A stretch of DNA of 64,000 bases. Source: Entoloma clypeatum (lineage: Eukaryota; Basidiomycota; Agaricomycetes; Agaricales; Entolomataceae). The notes under the pieces are model-generated. The model was not told where the DNA came from and ran no database searches. It saw only the letters and a list, made by a program, of their open reading frames with translations. A program made the translations under genes and the position numbers. Positions 46,205 through 56,694 of the stretch are shown here, piece after piece. The stretch spans positions 558,001 through 622,000 of the forward strand of contig OY751486.1 of NCBI GenBank assembly GCA_963565915.1, written 5' to 3'. Each line of letters starts with the position of its first letter. Within the stretch, counting starts at the first letter, position 1.

Positions 46205-47076
46205 GGTTGTTAAGGTGGGGGCCTCGTCGCCGTCATCCTCGATCGGTGCCGTTGGGGACAAGAGGCAGCCGTAGGGCATGCGGGGAGCCGTTTGGGGGCG
46301 TGAGGAAGTCGTTGGGCACGCGAGGAGGCCGTAGGGGAGGAGAGGCGGCCGTTGAAGACGAGAGGCAGCCATTGGAGGCGAGACGAGGCCGTTGGGGGCG
46401 GCAGGGAGCCGTTGGAGGCGAGAGACGGCCATGGGAGACCAGAGACGGTCGTTGGGCACGCGAGGAAGCTGTTGGAGACGAGAGGCGGCCATTGGAGGGT
46501 GAGAGGAGGCCGTTGGGGGCGCAGGCAGCCGTTGGGCACGTGAGGAGACCGTAGGGGATGAGTGGGAGCCGTTGGAGACGAGAGATGGCCATTGGGAACG
46601 GGAGACGGCCGTTGGGGACGAGAGGCGGTCGTTGAGCACGCGAAGGAGCCGTTGGGGGCGAGAGGCAGCCGTGGGGCCGGGGGAAGCCGTTTGGGACGAG
46701 AGGCAGTCATTGAGCACGCGAGGGAGCCGTTGGGGCGAGAGGGAGCCGTAGGGCCGGGGGCACGGGGGGAGCCATTTGTAGGGCACGGGGGGAGCCGTTT
46801 GTAGGGCCAGGGGGAGCCGTTTGGAGGCGTGGGGGAGCCATTTGGGACGAGAGGCGGTCGTTGGGCAAGAAAAGACGCAGTTAAAGGGCGCCGTTGGGTG
46901 TGAGTGAAGGCCGTTAGGCACGAGAGAAAGCCGTTCGGCAAGAAAGGACGCCACGGCACGAGAGGTGACGATGGGGGGCACGACAGTGGAAGAGCAGGGA
47001 TGATGGCGGTTGGGAACGAAAAACTTACAGTTGACAACAGAAACCTTAAATCAGGCGGAGTCCGAAATGACTTGTC
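46205..47076 (+). repeat. 20-bp minisatellite, block C, with right flank AGGCGGAGTCCGAAATGAC
   Basis: Units of the form GTTGGAGACGAGAGGCGGCC repeat about 35 times with substitutions and some 19-22 bp variants from 46205 to about 46990. At 47053-47071 the flank reads AGGCGGAGTCCGAAATGAC, which occurs inverted at 51917-51935 beside block D. All three frames of both strands stay open for long distances because the unit has few stops, so the Arg/Gly/Pro-rich readings are not genes. Confidence 0.85.
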
Positions 47077-47130
47077 AACTTTTTTGTTGCGTCAGCATCA
47101 AGACAGGACCCCCCTTAATCGGTGGGAAGT

Positions 47131-47151
47131 GAGCCGCACTGAGTGCGGCTC
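47131..47151. repeat. Perfect 9-bp-stem hairpin
   Basis: GAGCCGCAC, loop TGA, then GTGCGGCTC. It lies between the minisatellite flank and the protein fragment at 47152. Its shape recalls Helitron 3' hairpins, but no CTRR end follows at the usual distance. Confidence 0.6.
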
Positions 47152-47568
47152 ATTTTCGCTCTACCCATCGAGTATGGTTCTTTTCATGAACCTCTCCTCT
47201 ATATCCACTGGCCCAGGCCATTTCGCGCACCCGTTCCTGACTTGGAGATGTATAACATCTCATTTGCGACTCGAAACCGCCGGCCTTATGCATCAATCAT
47301 TCCTGCCTCACATGTCGTCCGCACATGTCACTTAATTCCTCATTTCGGGCACTCCGCAAACTGCGATTGGACATCAGATGGTGTTCTTGATGATGCTCCT
47401 TCATTCTATCTCAATCCCTACCTTCGACACTACGATTTCTACCATCTTCGTTACCTCCCTTCCCTCAAGCACTTCCGCAATCGTTCACAGCAACAAGTCT
47501 CCAGAGACCAGCGCACTGCGGAGGCTCACAGTCTTCATCAACGGATACTAGCACAACACCGCCGATAG
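47152..47568 (+). pseudogene. C-terminal fragment of a transposon-associated basidiomycete protein
   Basis: The reading contains EYGSFHEPLLYIHW, RRPYASIIPASHVVRTCHLIPHFG and DDAPSFYLNPYLRHYDFYHLRYL, ending at a stop near 47568. The combination CHLIPxFG ... FYLNxYLRHxDF is what I recall at the C-terminus of a large protein family found next to Agaricomycete transposons. That identification is from memory and moderate. The N-terminal part is missing; a hairpin and minisatellite flank stand in its place. Confidence 0.5.
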
Positions 47569-48380
47569 TTAAACCCTACTCTCCAAGCCTGTAATTCGAC
47601 GTACAAAATTTATTATTGCTACGGACCTCTCAAATGACATATTACTCGCTGCCTAGACTGTTAACTCTACATATCCTTGTAGCAGTCTACCATGACAACA
47701 TAGCTGTGGTAATGACTACTGCCAGCTACGAAGGACTACCAAGGGCTATTAAGTCACGTGTGTGGCTACAAAATAATGGATATTCTGAGTGTGGATTTCG
47801 TAGCCTTTTATTTTTTCCTGATGTAGCTGATCTCGTCTTTCTGAATTCTCTCGCTCTCAGGTCGCTCTTTACATTGCACTAGTAGATAATTGCCCAAATG
47901 CCTCAGTCCCTGTAACTTTTAGCACGGCGCTTCGTGCGCCCACATGGCCCCACTAGTCAATTGTATGGACTATTTGTTGATTCTCGTCGAACCTGAGTAT
48001 CCTGGGTCATCGCAACGTAGTGCGTATGTAAATTTCGGGACATGATATTTGTCAATTGATGTTACAGTTTTACGAATGGCGAGTAAAATACACATTACTC
48101 TAGTATATACTAAATCACATAGTTTATCCAAAGCATAGTAGTGTATACCATATTGAATCGAAAGCCTGAGAGAGAGAACGAATATGCTAAATAGGTGAAC
48201 ATAATACTTATGTAGCGTGCAATCCCAACCAAGCTTGAGGACGCCGTGAAGAAAGCATCTTGATCATCTAAGAAAGCAAGCACCGAAAAGGATAACGATA
48301 CAAGAAAAACGTAACCCCATGAAAAGCCAAAACCTTGAGATGACGACCGCAGAAAAGTAAACAACCTATATCCACCCAGC
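47569..48380. other. AT-rich spacer without recognisable genes
   Basis: Only short open frames. It includes the 3' untranslated region of the minus-strand zinc-cluster gene, which ends at 48381. Confidence 0.3.
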
Positions 48381-49826
48381 CTAACTTTCAATCTCCAGCT
48401 GCTCGGAGGAGCCTTCAAGCTCTGCACGCTTGCGCATCCCCCGTCGGTTTTCCTTGGGGTAAGTGCAGTGCTGGTCGCGCCGCTTACACTGACTAACACA
48501 AAGGAAGCATCATCAGTCATTCAAAATCGATTGGCAAAGACCAGGAGAAACTTACTTGCAAGTCCTGTCCTCCTCCCCAGGTGGCGGAGGCTGACAAGCA
48601 ATCTTCCTCCCTCGGCAGAACAAGCACGCTATCTTCACCTCCGCAAACGGTTTGAGTTTACGTTTAGCGGCGGGAGACTCAGGGGGCGAAGCCGGAGGAG
48701 CGCTCGGCACCTTGACCACCACCACCGCGGGTTGAGACCATTTGCCGCTCTTGCTATCGCTGCTGCGGATGTAAGGGTGGGAGTGGGAGCGACCGAGACG
48801 TTGGCGGCGGTACGTGAGGTGGTGCCGCCGCGCCGTGGGAGGTGTGACGACGGGGATGTCGGAGAGGACGAGCGGAGGGATATCGGTTTTGAGGACGGGT
48901 GTGGGTATTAGTGATGGGGGTGTGGGGGTAACGCCGACGGAGCGGGCCCGCATGCTGGCTGCGAGCGCGTCGGCTTCCCAGTCGCCTGTGTATTGACGCC
49001 GGGGCGGAGAGAGGGAGCAGGGGCGCGTGCGGCGGGTAGGTGCAGGTGAGCGGGAGCGGCGGGGGGTGGCGGTTCTGCTGCTTGAGGCGATGGGGGACTC
49101 GGGCTGGTCGTCTTGAGGAAGCAAGGCGTGCATGACCGCCCGTTGTTTGACTGGACGCGGTTGAGAGGGGACGAGGAGGTGAACTGGGACGGCGAGGAGT
49201 TCAGGCGATGGCGCGCGTTTGGGAACGGCGGTGGCCTTGGCACCGATATGATCAGTGCGTGAATCGGACTCCGAAAGAGAATGAAAAGACACACATATGT
49301 GTCGGTGTGCCCTTGTGGGGTGTTATACGAAGACAAGTCTGGCTGGGGTAGGTTATGAACGTGGTTCGAACCTTCCACCGGGAAGTCGTAATTGTAAGTG
49401 TAATGAAGCTGGGTCTGGACGGGTGTCGCTAGCGAGTGCGTATAATATTGTGTACCTGTCGCGTAGCCTAGAAAAACTTCAGGATTGGGTATGTCTCTTT
49501 CACAAGTACTGTATTACCTAGCGAGATCTGTTGCAACTTCCAGTTGTCAATCGCTTCTCGTCTAGCGCCGGGGAAGGTCATGTAGAAACGTTCGTCATCC
49601 TCGAGGAGGGTCCTAGCCACAGAACACAGCGAGAGCGACTCGATCTTCGCTCGTAACTGACAGCCAGGGGATGAGTCGGATGAGGCTGCAGATGACTTGC
49701 GTGTATACATACCTCACGACGGAATTCCTCCCATTCAGGATCATGGGTGGCTGAGGTCTGGTGGTACGTGAAAAAGGGTACTGTCGGCCAGAGCGCGTTC
49801 CCGTGGGGTGGTGGTGCAGTCTCCAT
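48381..49826 (-). CDS. Zn2Cys6 zinc-cluster protein with the cluster at its C-terminus (405 aa)
   Basis: Five exons on the minus strand join in one frame: 49826-49713, 49656-49518, 49467-49295, 49235-48556, 48492-48381, with introns of 50-63 nt. The N-terminus is ordered (WPTVPFFTYHQTSATHDPEW, LLEDDERFYMTFPGARREAI), and a Pro/Ser/Arg-rich middle follows. The DNA-binding motif lies at residues 346-378 with perfect CX2CX6CX11CX2CX6C spacing (CLFCRGRKIAC ... TCNQCKRRDQHC). A basic tail (ENRRGMRKRAELEG) reaches the stop. The last two cysteines come from the final exon. Most GAL4-type regulators carry this motif near the N-terminus, but C-terminal placement is seen in an Agaricomycete group. No fungal_trans middle domain is visible. 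Likely a nuclear regulator; targets unknown. The ATG at 49826 is the first in frame and phases agree throughout. Confidence 0.85.
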
Positions 49827-50904
49827 AGCGGTGGTCCGGGAGTGAGATGGGGGTCTTAAATTGGGGGTTCAACCAGACGACTGACCTGCACGCCTTATAG
49901 GTTCCGAAAATCTGTCGATTGTAAGCCAAACCACAGGCAAAAGTATTAGGTTAGACTACCTGCCAGATCATCGATCACCTCCAAACTAGTGATAGCAGGG
50001 TCGCCTGAATTCCAAGGTTTTTAGTAGCAGATCTAGCGGATCTAGACAGCCTGAGAAACGAGATCCGCTGACTGACCTGTCCTAATCCGTCCATGGCGCA
50101 CGACCTTTGCAGATCTTTCATTCACGGAAAAAGCACGTCCCCTCCCTCCATACAATGTTCTCGTTGCAACGAAAGTATCAATCCCGTGAACTGAAAGGCA
50201 AACGGGCTGGGGGTTGCGTACGAGAGCTTTGAGAAGACCAACCGTTGTCCCAGGAACCATGATTTCAATAGCAGAGAAAAATCTCTCACTTTTTCGTACC
50301 CTGTTTTTTTTTTGGCGAGATGTTGTCCAAGTGATTGGTACGGCTGCCACTTGAGGAGTTGGGGGGGAAAAAAGTACCGCCGCGCCGCCCCTGCCACTCA
50401 GCGCTCAGCACTCAGCCATCAGTCGTGCCTCGAACTTGCCACTTTTGCTTCCACTTCAAACTCAGCTTGTCAAAGGTAACTATGATGAGGCTGCAGTCGC
50501 GGTAGCCGGGTGCAATTGGACCACAGGGTTGCTCGAAGATTGTGTGGGGGATTTGGTGGCCTTCTGCCGTACTAGAGCAACCTGGTGGCAAGTAGCTCTA
50601 TCATCAAATTACATAACTTGCACCGCAAAACAAAAAGGAACCGTTGAACGACCGTCGGTGGATCTGGAAGCTCCACCCGACTTTCGCCCCCCCCTCCCTC
50701 CAAAAAAAAACAAAACAAAGCTACCGAAAATCTGGAGAAACTCGTCTCTTGCACCTTCCTTACATGTACTTGCGTCAAGGGCAGCGATTGGATCGTTGCC
50801 TGCATTTGTATGCCTTTCTAAGAAGAAGTCAGGGTCCTGGGAGAAAACCCCGCCGCATTCGGCCACAAGCTCTGACGCAAGACTCAACAGCCAGATATGA
50901 TAGA
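49827..50904. other. Spacer upstream of the zinc-cluster gene
   Basis: Probably holds its promoter, but no clear TATA box was picked. AGATCTAGCGGATCTAGA at about 50031-50046 is a short palindrome. Poly-A/T runs lie at 50307 and 50702. No gene recognised. Confidence 0.3.
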
Positions 50905-51020
50905 TTAAATTTCATCCGTGTCGTACGGTGGCATGGAGGACATACCAGGCAGGGAAATACCCGATCTACACCGTGGTTCGAGCCCTCGCTGAACTTCTGA
51001 AGAGACTAAAAAAAAAAAAT
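50905..51020 (+). mobile_element. Possible tRNA-derived SINE
   Basis: GTGGTTCGAGCCC at about 50973-50985 fits the RNA polymerase III B box. A weaker A-box-like GGTGGCATGGAGG lies about 45 bp upstream. The segment ends in a run of A at about 51008-51019. The predicted T-arm pairs with one mismatch but the rest does not fold as a tRNA. No second copy is in the window. Confidence 0.3.
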
Positions 51021-51917
51021 GGCCCTGGCTTCTAGATGCGCGGTTGCGCAGTTTCGTCCTCCACGAGCCTCCACGCAGTGGTAGTGCCCCTATTATGTCA
51101 GAGCGGCCTCGTCCGAATAAGCACCAGCATGAACATTTTGGAACACCCACAGAGTTGGCGCGGACATAAATACAGTCGGTACCCTTATGTCATCGCTGTT
51201 GGAACGTTGACGGTCATCAAGCCTCCCTCGTATGTAATGGAAAAATTTTTTTATTTGCGATTGAAGCCAAATTGGAGCTTGGGCGCAAGGTATCGCGCTG
51301 TGTTCAAGCATGAACATCTGTTCCTTGAGCAGCATGCTTGTTCGGGGCGTTACGCCGCTCCATAGAGTGGCGTGTACCGTTGCCCAGTAGGGTCAGGTCT
51401 ATTCAAAATTTTGAAAGTTTGCATTTAGCATCTGATCGTGGTTGCATCTGGGGTCCTGGCACAGAGCCCTATACATCAGGAAAAACCTAAATGGTGAAAT
51501 CGGTACCAATGAGATTCACATGTACCAAAATTATCCCCAGTGGACAAAATGGACCAGTTGGTGCTCCCATGAACATGGTATTGTTCCATTATCAGTAAAT
51601 TATATCTCATTTGAACATAGATGTAGATACAGCCAAATTTTATAACTAATATAAGCATAATGGCATACTAAGAGTGCACGATTCTATATAAATTATAAGG
51701 GATGGCCGGTAAAGGTGTTTGCGCAGAACATGTTGCATGGGTCAAGGACATTACCACAATTAAAACAAATAAAACTTCTCCATTCGCCCAGTGCGCGGGC
51801 TCAGAAATGAGGGAGGAGGTGGATTCTCATTTTTCCTTCGTAAGTACTTGTCAGATGCCAAGCCTCCGTAGGCGTATAACTACAACACGCAGTGTCTTGT
51901 TTGATGTCGTCGTCAAA
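51021..51917. other. Spacer without recognisable genes
   Basis: Only short unsupported open frames and AT-rich sequence (51560-51700). Ends at the flank motif of minisatellite block D. Confidence 0.3.
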
Positions 51918-52870
51918 GTCGTTTCGAACTCCGCCTGGTAATATGATGCACGTTGGCCTGTGTTTCTCTCGTCTCCAACCACCACCCTCTCTCTCTCTCC
52001 CTCTCTCTGACACCCCTCGTTTCCCTCCCCCGCGTGCCCAACAGCCGTCTCTTACCTCCAACGGCTCCCTCTCACCTCCAACGGCTGCCTCTCGCGTCCA
52101 ACGGCCGCCTCTCGTCTCCGACAGCCATCTCTCGCTCCAACCACTCCCTCTTGTGCCCAACGGCTGCCTCCCGTGCCCAAACGGCTGCCTCTCGTCCCCA
52201 ACGGCCATCTCTCGTCCCCAACGGCCATCTCTCGTCCCCAACGGCCATCTCTCGTCCCCAACGGCCATCTCTCGTCCCCAACGGCCATCTCTCGTCCCCA
52301 ACGGCCATCTCTCGTCCCCAACGTCTCCTTCTCGTGCCCAACAGCTGCCTCTCGTCCTTTGTCTCGTCTCCAACCACCACCCTCTCTCTCTCTCTCTCTC
52401 TCTCCCTCTCTCTTTGAAACCCCTCGCATGCCCAAGCGCCGTCTCTCGTCTCCAATCACTGTCTCTCACCTCCAACGGCTGCCTCTCGTCTCCGACGGCC
52501 ATCTCTCGCGCCTAACGGCTCCCTTTCGCGTCCAACAGCTCTCTTTCGCGTCCAACAGTCGTCTCTCGTCCCCTCGCGTGCCCAACGGACGTCTCTTGCC
52601 CCCAACGGCCGTCTTTCGCCTCCTCTCGCCCTCAACGGCTCGCTCTCGTCCCATACGGCCTCGCGTGCCCAACGGTTTCCCCTCACTCTCAACGTTCGCC
52701 CCCAACGGCCTCCTCTCGTGTCCTATGGCCGTCGTTGCCCACGGCTTCCTCTCGCGCCCAACGGCCGTTTTTTCACGTCGAACCGCGGTTTAAACCCGAA
52801 CCGAACCGAACCACGGCCAGTCTATCCCTCTCGTCTCCAACGGCTCCCTCTCGTTCCCAACGGCTGCCTC
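51917..52870 (-). repeat. 20-bp minisatellite, block D, with left flank motif inverted relative to block C
   Basis: At 52201-52320 six units of ACGGCCATCTCTCGTCCCCA follow each other perfectly. Around them, from about 52030 to 52870, are diverged units and two CT-dinucleotide runs (about 51993, 52383). GTCGTTTCGAACTCCGCCT at 51917-51935 is the inverse of the motif beside block C. Near the right end, 52787-52824 has AAACCCGAACCGAACCGAACC-type sequence and ACGGCCAGTCTAT. Since 20 is not a multiple of 3, each frame reads a 20-residue repeat, and none has stops. These are not genes. Confidence 0.9.
52787..52824 (+). repeat. AACCGAACC-type boundary motif (copy 4)
   Basis: GTTTAAACCCGAACCGAACC, GAACC, then ACGGCCAGTCTATC. 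It matches the motif at 32239-32273 (CGAACC units, then TGGCCAGTCTAT) and, inverted and with A for G, the one at 13111-13152. Confidence 0.6.
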
Positions 52871-53289
52871 CTGTTGTTAACAGTGTTGCGAACTCCATGG
52901 TTCTTGAGGGAATGGATGATTAGTTGACGTTCTTACCATTTTATTTATTTTTATATGTCACTCGTTTTACATACACAATACACTTTTGATTAATCTTCTA
53001 TTCTCTCTGGCATGAGATGAGATTATTATAAGTGCATATAACAGGCTAATGGTGTATTCAGTGAGATATAATTGAGCAAAAGTGGTGCTAATTTGGTTCC
53101 ATTGGAAAGGCATGGAACAGTTGTGGAACAGGTGAAATCCCTGAAACTTTCTTTCGGGTCAAATGGATCAACCGGAACCAATGGTGTTCATTTGATATGA
53201 TTTACATCAATTGTGTTCCATTAGTGTGCTATCTATGTTCCATTTGGTTCATTTACACATTTGGGCTTTTCCTGATGTATGTAGTTTTT
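52871..53289. other. AT-rich spacer without recognisable genes
   Basis: TTCCATTGG/GGTTCCAT strings recur loosely at 53090-53250. No coding or repeat border could be supported. Confidence 0.3.
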
Positions 53290-53395
53290 ATGTATCAAAA
53301 TCCTGTAACTACAGGTGAGTCGTGATACATCAGGGGCTGTAGTTACAGGTGCAATCTATCAAACTGTCCGATATATCAAAGGCTCTGATGGGCTT
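53290..53395. repeat. Small structured repeat, copy 1 (13-bp perfect inverted arms, flanking TATCA motifs)
   Basis: CCTGTAACTACAG (53302-53314) pairs perfectly with CTGTAGTTACAGG (53337-53349). GATACATCA lies in the loop, and ATGTATCA and GATATATCA lie outside. The same order of motifs is found, more diverged, at 55405-55505. Confidence 0.65.
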
Positions 53396-54894
53396 TCGTA
53401 GGCTCTAGGATCAGCTTCCTTACTCATCGCCTGTCAGCGCCTGTCGCCGCCTTTCCCGCCTCACGCATTTTGAACCGAGATCCAGATCTCAGCGCCATCA
53501 AGGTACGTCGAACCATTTTTGCGCCAGCTATTTCTATTATTATCCTCGATTAGCCAAACCGATCGCCCGAATGACCGATCAATACTAGTAGCACTGTTGT
53601 GCTATAATATCCGTGAAAAACATGAACAGAAACATATGATTGACATACGTCCCTCTGGTACGTGCATCGCTCGCTGTTGCGGGTCTGTGATATGCTCACC
53701 AATATCACATTGAGGAACACATCAGACTGGCAATCAACTCGAAGTAATACTTCTAAAATATGCTCCCCGATAAAAAAATGTCAATAAAACACAATCGCGG
53801 CGAGGCTAGGCAGTGTCTCGTGCCAGTTTCCCTCATTTTCACCCTTGAAGGATTTTCTTGCTGAAGCGGTAACCTGGCAGTTGCTTTGACAGAGTCCGTC
53901 CGAAAAGTGATGAGTATTCAATAAACATGATACCCCCATTTCGGCCATGTTCCACCTTACTCGTATATCAAAAACCGTGGGCATAATACCTCTCGTGGCA
54001 ATTTAAACCAATCAAGAATCATATAAAGAATTTCCATCAATTTAGTAGGACGTCAAACGGTAGAACCAGGACAAACAGTAAGTTTAAGTTGAACTTATGG
54101 CCGTTTCATGCACCCTTCGTCTGACTTTTTCAATTCTCGTGGTTACAACTTCGGAAGTATCTTATTCATAGCAATATGATATAGTTAGTATATTCCCATC
54201 GTACCTAAGCAAACCGTTGAGGTGAGCATATATCATAAGTCAAATATGTTTTTCCCCGCCACTGGTAATTGAGGCACGTGATGGAAAGTTCAACTTTCGA
54301 AGTCCCAAATCTTAGTCCCACTTTCTTCCCCCCTTCGTTCTCCTCATGTTGAACACTACCACGGAGATCGCTACGACCAGCAGCACCCGCTGGTCTGTAG
54401 TACTAGTCAACCCCATTGACAGTGCTGCATCCCATCCGTCGAGACGCAACCTGCCCACACGATCTGCAACTGTCGAGCGGCAAGATAAGTGGGGATGGCA
54501 TCCGTTCCTGCGCCTCTTCTGACACCCCCGCCCTACATACACAGTTCGCCTACGACAAGATGTCGTTCATGGTCATCTGGCTCTTGCAGAGCTGCTTGTT
54601 GATCTTTCTCGATCTTGATGCATGCCCGCCCGATGCGCGGCCGAGGCCGGAGTGGAAGGACGGGGAGGGGCGCAAGGCGGTCGAGAGGGTGTGCCCGAAG
54701 ACCCATCTGACGATGTACCCTGCGGTGAGTTTATGTGTGGATTATTTTATGATTCATGTTTTTTTTTTGGATGAGGGTGGCTGTATGGTGGTAGGTGGAC
54801 CGATTGCGGGGAGCAGCATCATCACTACCCATCTCGTCCCCCACAGAGACACCACCACCCCCGCCACCATTTCCGCCTCCTCCCCTACCGTCGT
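53396..54894. other. Stretch without supported genes
   Basis: A plus-strand frame is open around 54416-54725 with a hydrophobic piece (MSFMVIWLLQSCLLIFLDLD) that may belong to the degenerate gene continuing at 54895. It has no start or splice evidence I trust. The rest is AT-rich spacer. Confidence 0.3.
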
Positions 54895-55160
54895 CCCCCA
54901 CCCAAGAATACATCTCGTCCCTCCACCCATCCACACCCCTCCCCCTCCTGCAAGCTTCTCATCCTCGACCTCAACGGCACCCTCATCTACCACACCCTGC
55001 ACGCACGGGGCAGGTACCGCCCCCGCCCCCGCCAGCGCCGCCGCATCCTCTTGGACCCACCCCCACCAAGATGCCGATCCGTATGCGGACCCCTTGCGGG
55101 CCCTGCGCGTCGTGCACCGCCGCCCATACCTCCTTCCTCACCTACCTGGTGCCTGTAGCA
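54895..55160 (+). pseudogene. NIF/FCP1-like phosphatase fragment (HAD motif I), frameshifted
   Basis: One frame reads CKLLILDLNGTLIYHTLHARG, the HAD-phosphatase motif I as it appears in NLI-interacting-factor (FCP1-homology) domains. A second frame supplies what should follow (LRALRVVHRRPYLLPHLP, like the RPYLxxFL segment). A third carries PTQEYISSL before it. The frame changes and the absence of motifs II-III show a decayed fragment. Confidence 0.5.
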
Positions 55161-55404
55161 AGTAGCAGAGCCGTCACTCATTCTCTAAAAATAAACATAT
55201 AAAATAAAATTGGTTATATACATCTTACCATACTCGGAGTGCCAGAACCTGTCAAATGAGATGTGCATCGGGGGGGTCGCAGAGTGGATCAACGATGAAG
55301 TGATCAAAGAGACCAAAAGGGACAGCAAACGAAAAAGGAGACCACGCGCACCGCCATCATACATCACGGCAAATGTGTCACTGCCGTATTGAGACATCTT
55401 GGCA

Positions 55405-55505
55405 GACCTGGCGACGATATATCAAGACGGTTGATATATCAGCTCTTTTACAGGCCATGATGTATCACGGCTGAGCTGTAAGCACAGGATTTGATATATC
55501 AGACC
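55405..55505. repeat. Small structured repeat, copy 2 (two TGATATATCA palindromes 60 bp apart)
   Basis: TGATATATCA occurs at 55432-55441 and 55492-55501. Between them lie CTTTTACAGG, GATGTATCA and GCTGTAAGCACAGG, in the order of the motifs at 53290-53395 but with degenerate arms. Confidence 0.6.
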
Positions 55506-55742
55506 TACTGACTAGGTTGTGGCGCATTTGTAAGGCGTGACAGTATCCTCAACACGAACATCATGGAGGGTTCTCGCTGCGATCCAACAATTGGGACAAC
55601 ATGAGTGCGCGACGGTGACATGGAGGAAACGCGGCAAGCCGTGGAGCTGACACATGCGATGAGGAATAGTAACAGTGGGCTGGCCATGAGGACGACAAGA
55701 GGTGGGGGAGCTGTTCATCTCGCTGGAATGTTCTCAGTCTGC

Positions 55743-56325
55743 TTGCACACGACCTCCAAACGACGCTTTCGCCAGTCTATCCCAACATCCTCACCCGTCT
55801 CCTCAAGCTCCTGCCGCACCCTATAGGTCCCGTCGCACTCACCGCACTTTTAGAAACATTTTCATCATTGTTTAAACACCTCGTTCCGGCAATCTCGACA
55901 GCCCTCCTCGAACAGACCTGGACCGATGTCCGTGCAGTTTTGAAGGACTGTTTACCCAAAATTTAAGAGGGCGATGGCCGAGGTTTGGGCAGCTGTCTTG
56001 CGGTGCTTGAAGATGACCTCTCGTGAAAAGGTGGTAACTTTGCTGGCGGAAAGTCTGGAAGGCCTTGAAGACGCGACGGCTTGGGTATTTGTGTTTGCGT
56101 GCAAGGTAAGCCCCCCAATATATCCTTTGTATTGTCAATTTCTCATATATCCTTCAGTCCGTCTCACAAACGATGCATACCGCGACTGCGTCCGTTCTCA
56201 CACCTCTAATGAGTGATGCTCCTGATGCCACCTACACCCTCATCCAATGGGTCTTAGAAGGCCTTGATCCACCATGTCAAACATGCTGAACACCACTCTT
56301 CTGTTGCTGACCTTCTCGTCCGACA
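55743..56325 (+). pseudogene. UTP20-like gene fragment, left of the gypsy insertion
   Basis: One frame reads LTRLLKLLPHPIGPVALTAL, FSSLFKHLVPAI and WTDVRAVLKDCLPK. It meets a stop and continues in the next frame as KRAMAEVWAAVLRCLKMTSREKV ... DATAWVFVFACK, then past an intron SVSQTMHTATASVLTPLM. This resembles the DRIM/UTP20 component of the small-subunit processome. The identification is from memory and moderate. The frame change at about 55960, the missing rest of a very large protein and the insertion at 56326 make it a fragment. Confidence 0.5.
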
Positions 56326-56330
56326 GTTTG
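56326..56330 (+). repeat. Target-site duplication GTTTG (left)
   Basis: GTTTG directly precedes the LTR at 56331 and is repeated at 61508-61512 directly after the other LTR. Confidence 0.93.
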
Positions 56331-56619
56331 TGTTGAGGCGACGCTAAGTCAAATGACGTCGCGAGCCCAAACTTAGGAACAAAGTGGAAAGATGATAAGA
56401 GAACTGTATTGCCAAGAGACCCAGCGGGAATCTCAAGAGAACAAGCTATTGAATACAAGTGAAAGTACCCTACTTATATATGTAAATTCCATGAGGCTGT
56501 GTTGTGGCAGCGTCATGCTGCGCCATAATGATAAGATGTCCTCATGTATGATATGAAGTAGATATGATAAGATCGAGATAAGATAAGATAAAGTGAAAAG
56601 TGAAAATACAATCATAACA
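56331..56619 (-). repeat. Gypsy 3' LTR (289 bp)
   Basis: On the minus strand TGTTATGATTG at 56619 to GCCTCAACA at 56331. A purine tract (AAAGGGGGTAA on the minus strand, about 56620-56630) abuts it as polypurine tract. Confidence 0.92.
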
Positions 56620-56694
56620 TTACCCCCTTTCTAGATCTCGACTTCCAGGCGAGATATGATGTCGTCCGGGGTGTCCGTGAAATTCTCATATGGT

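Noticed and set aside
46205..46990. Arg/Gly- and Pro/Ser-rich open frames on both strands
   Set aside because: They are readings of the 20-bp minisatellite in all frames, with no start context, splice signals or domain.
47131..47151. Helitron 3' end
   Set aside because: The hairpin fits, but no CTRR terminus follows at the usual distance, and no Rep/helicase gene is present.
49340..49390. tRNA-like B box GGTTCGAACC
   Set aside because: It lies in exon 3 of the zinc-cluster gene, and the surrounding sequence does not fold as a tRNA.
51950..52800. Several 60-230 codon frames on both strands
   Set aside because: Same cause: a stop-free tandem unit. The repeated peptide occurs identically in three frames.
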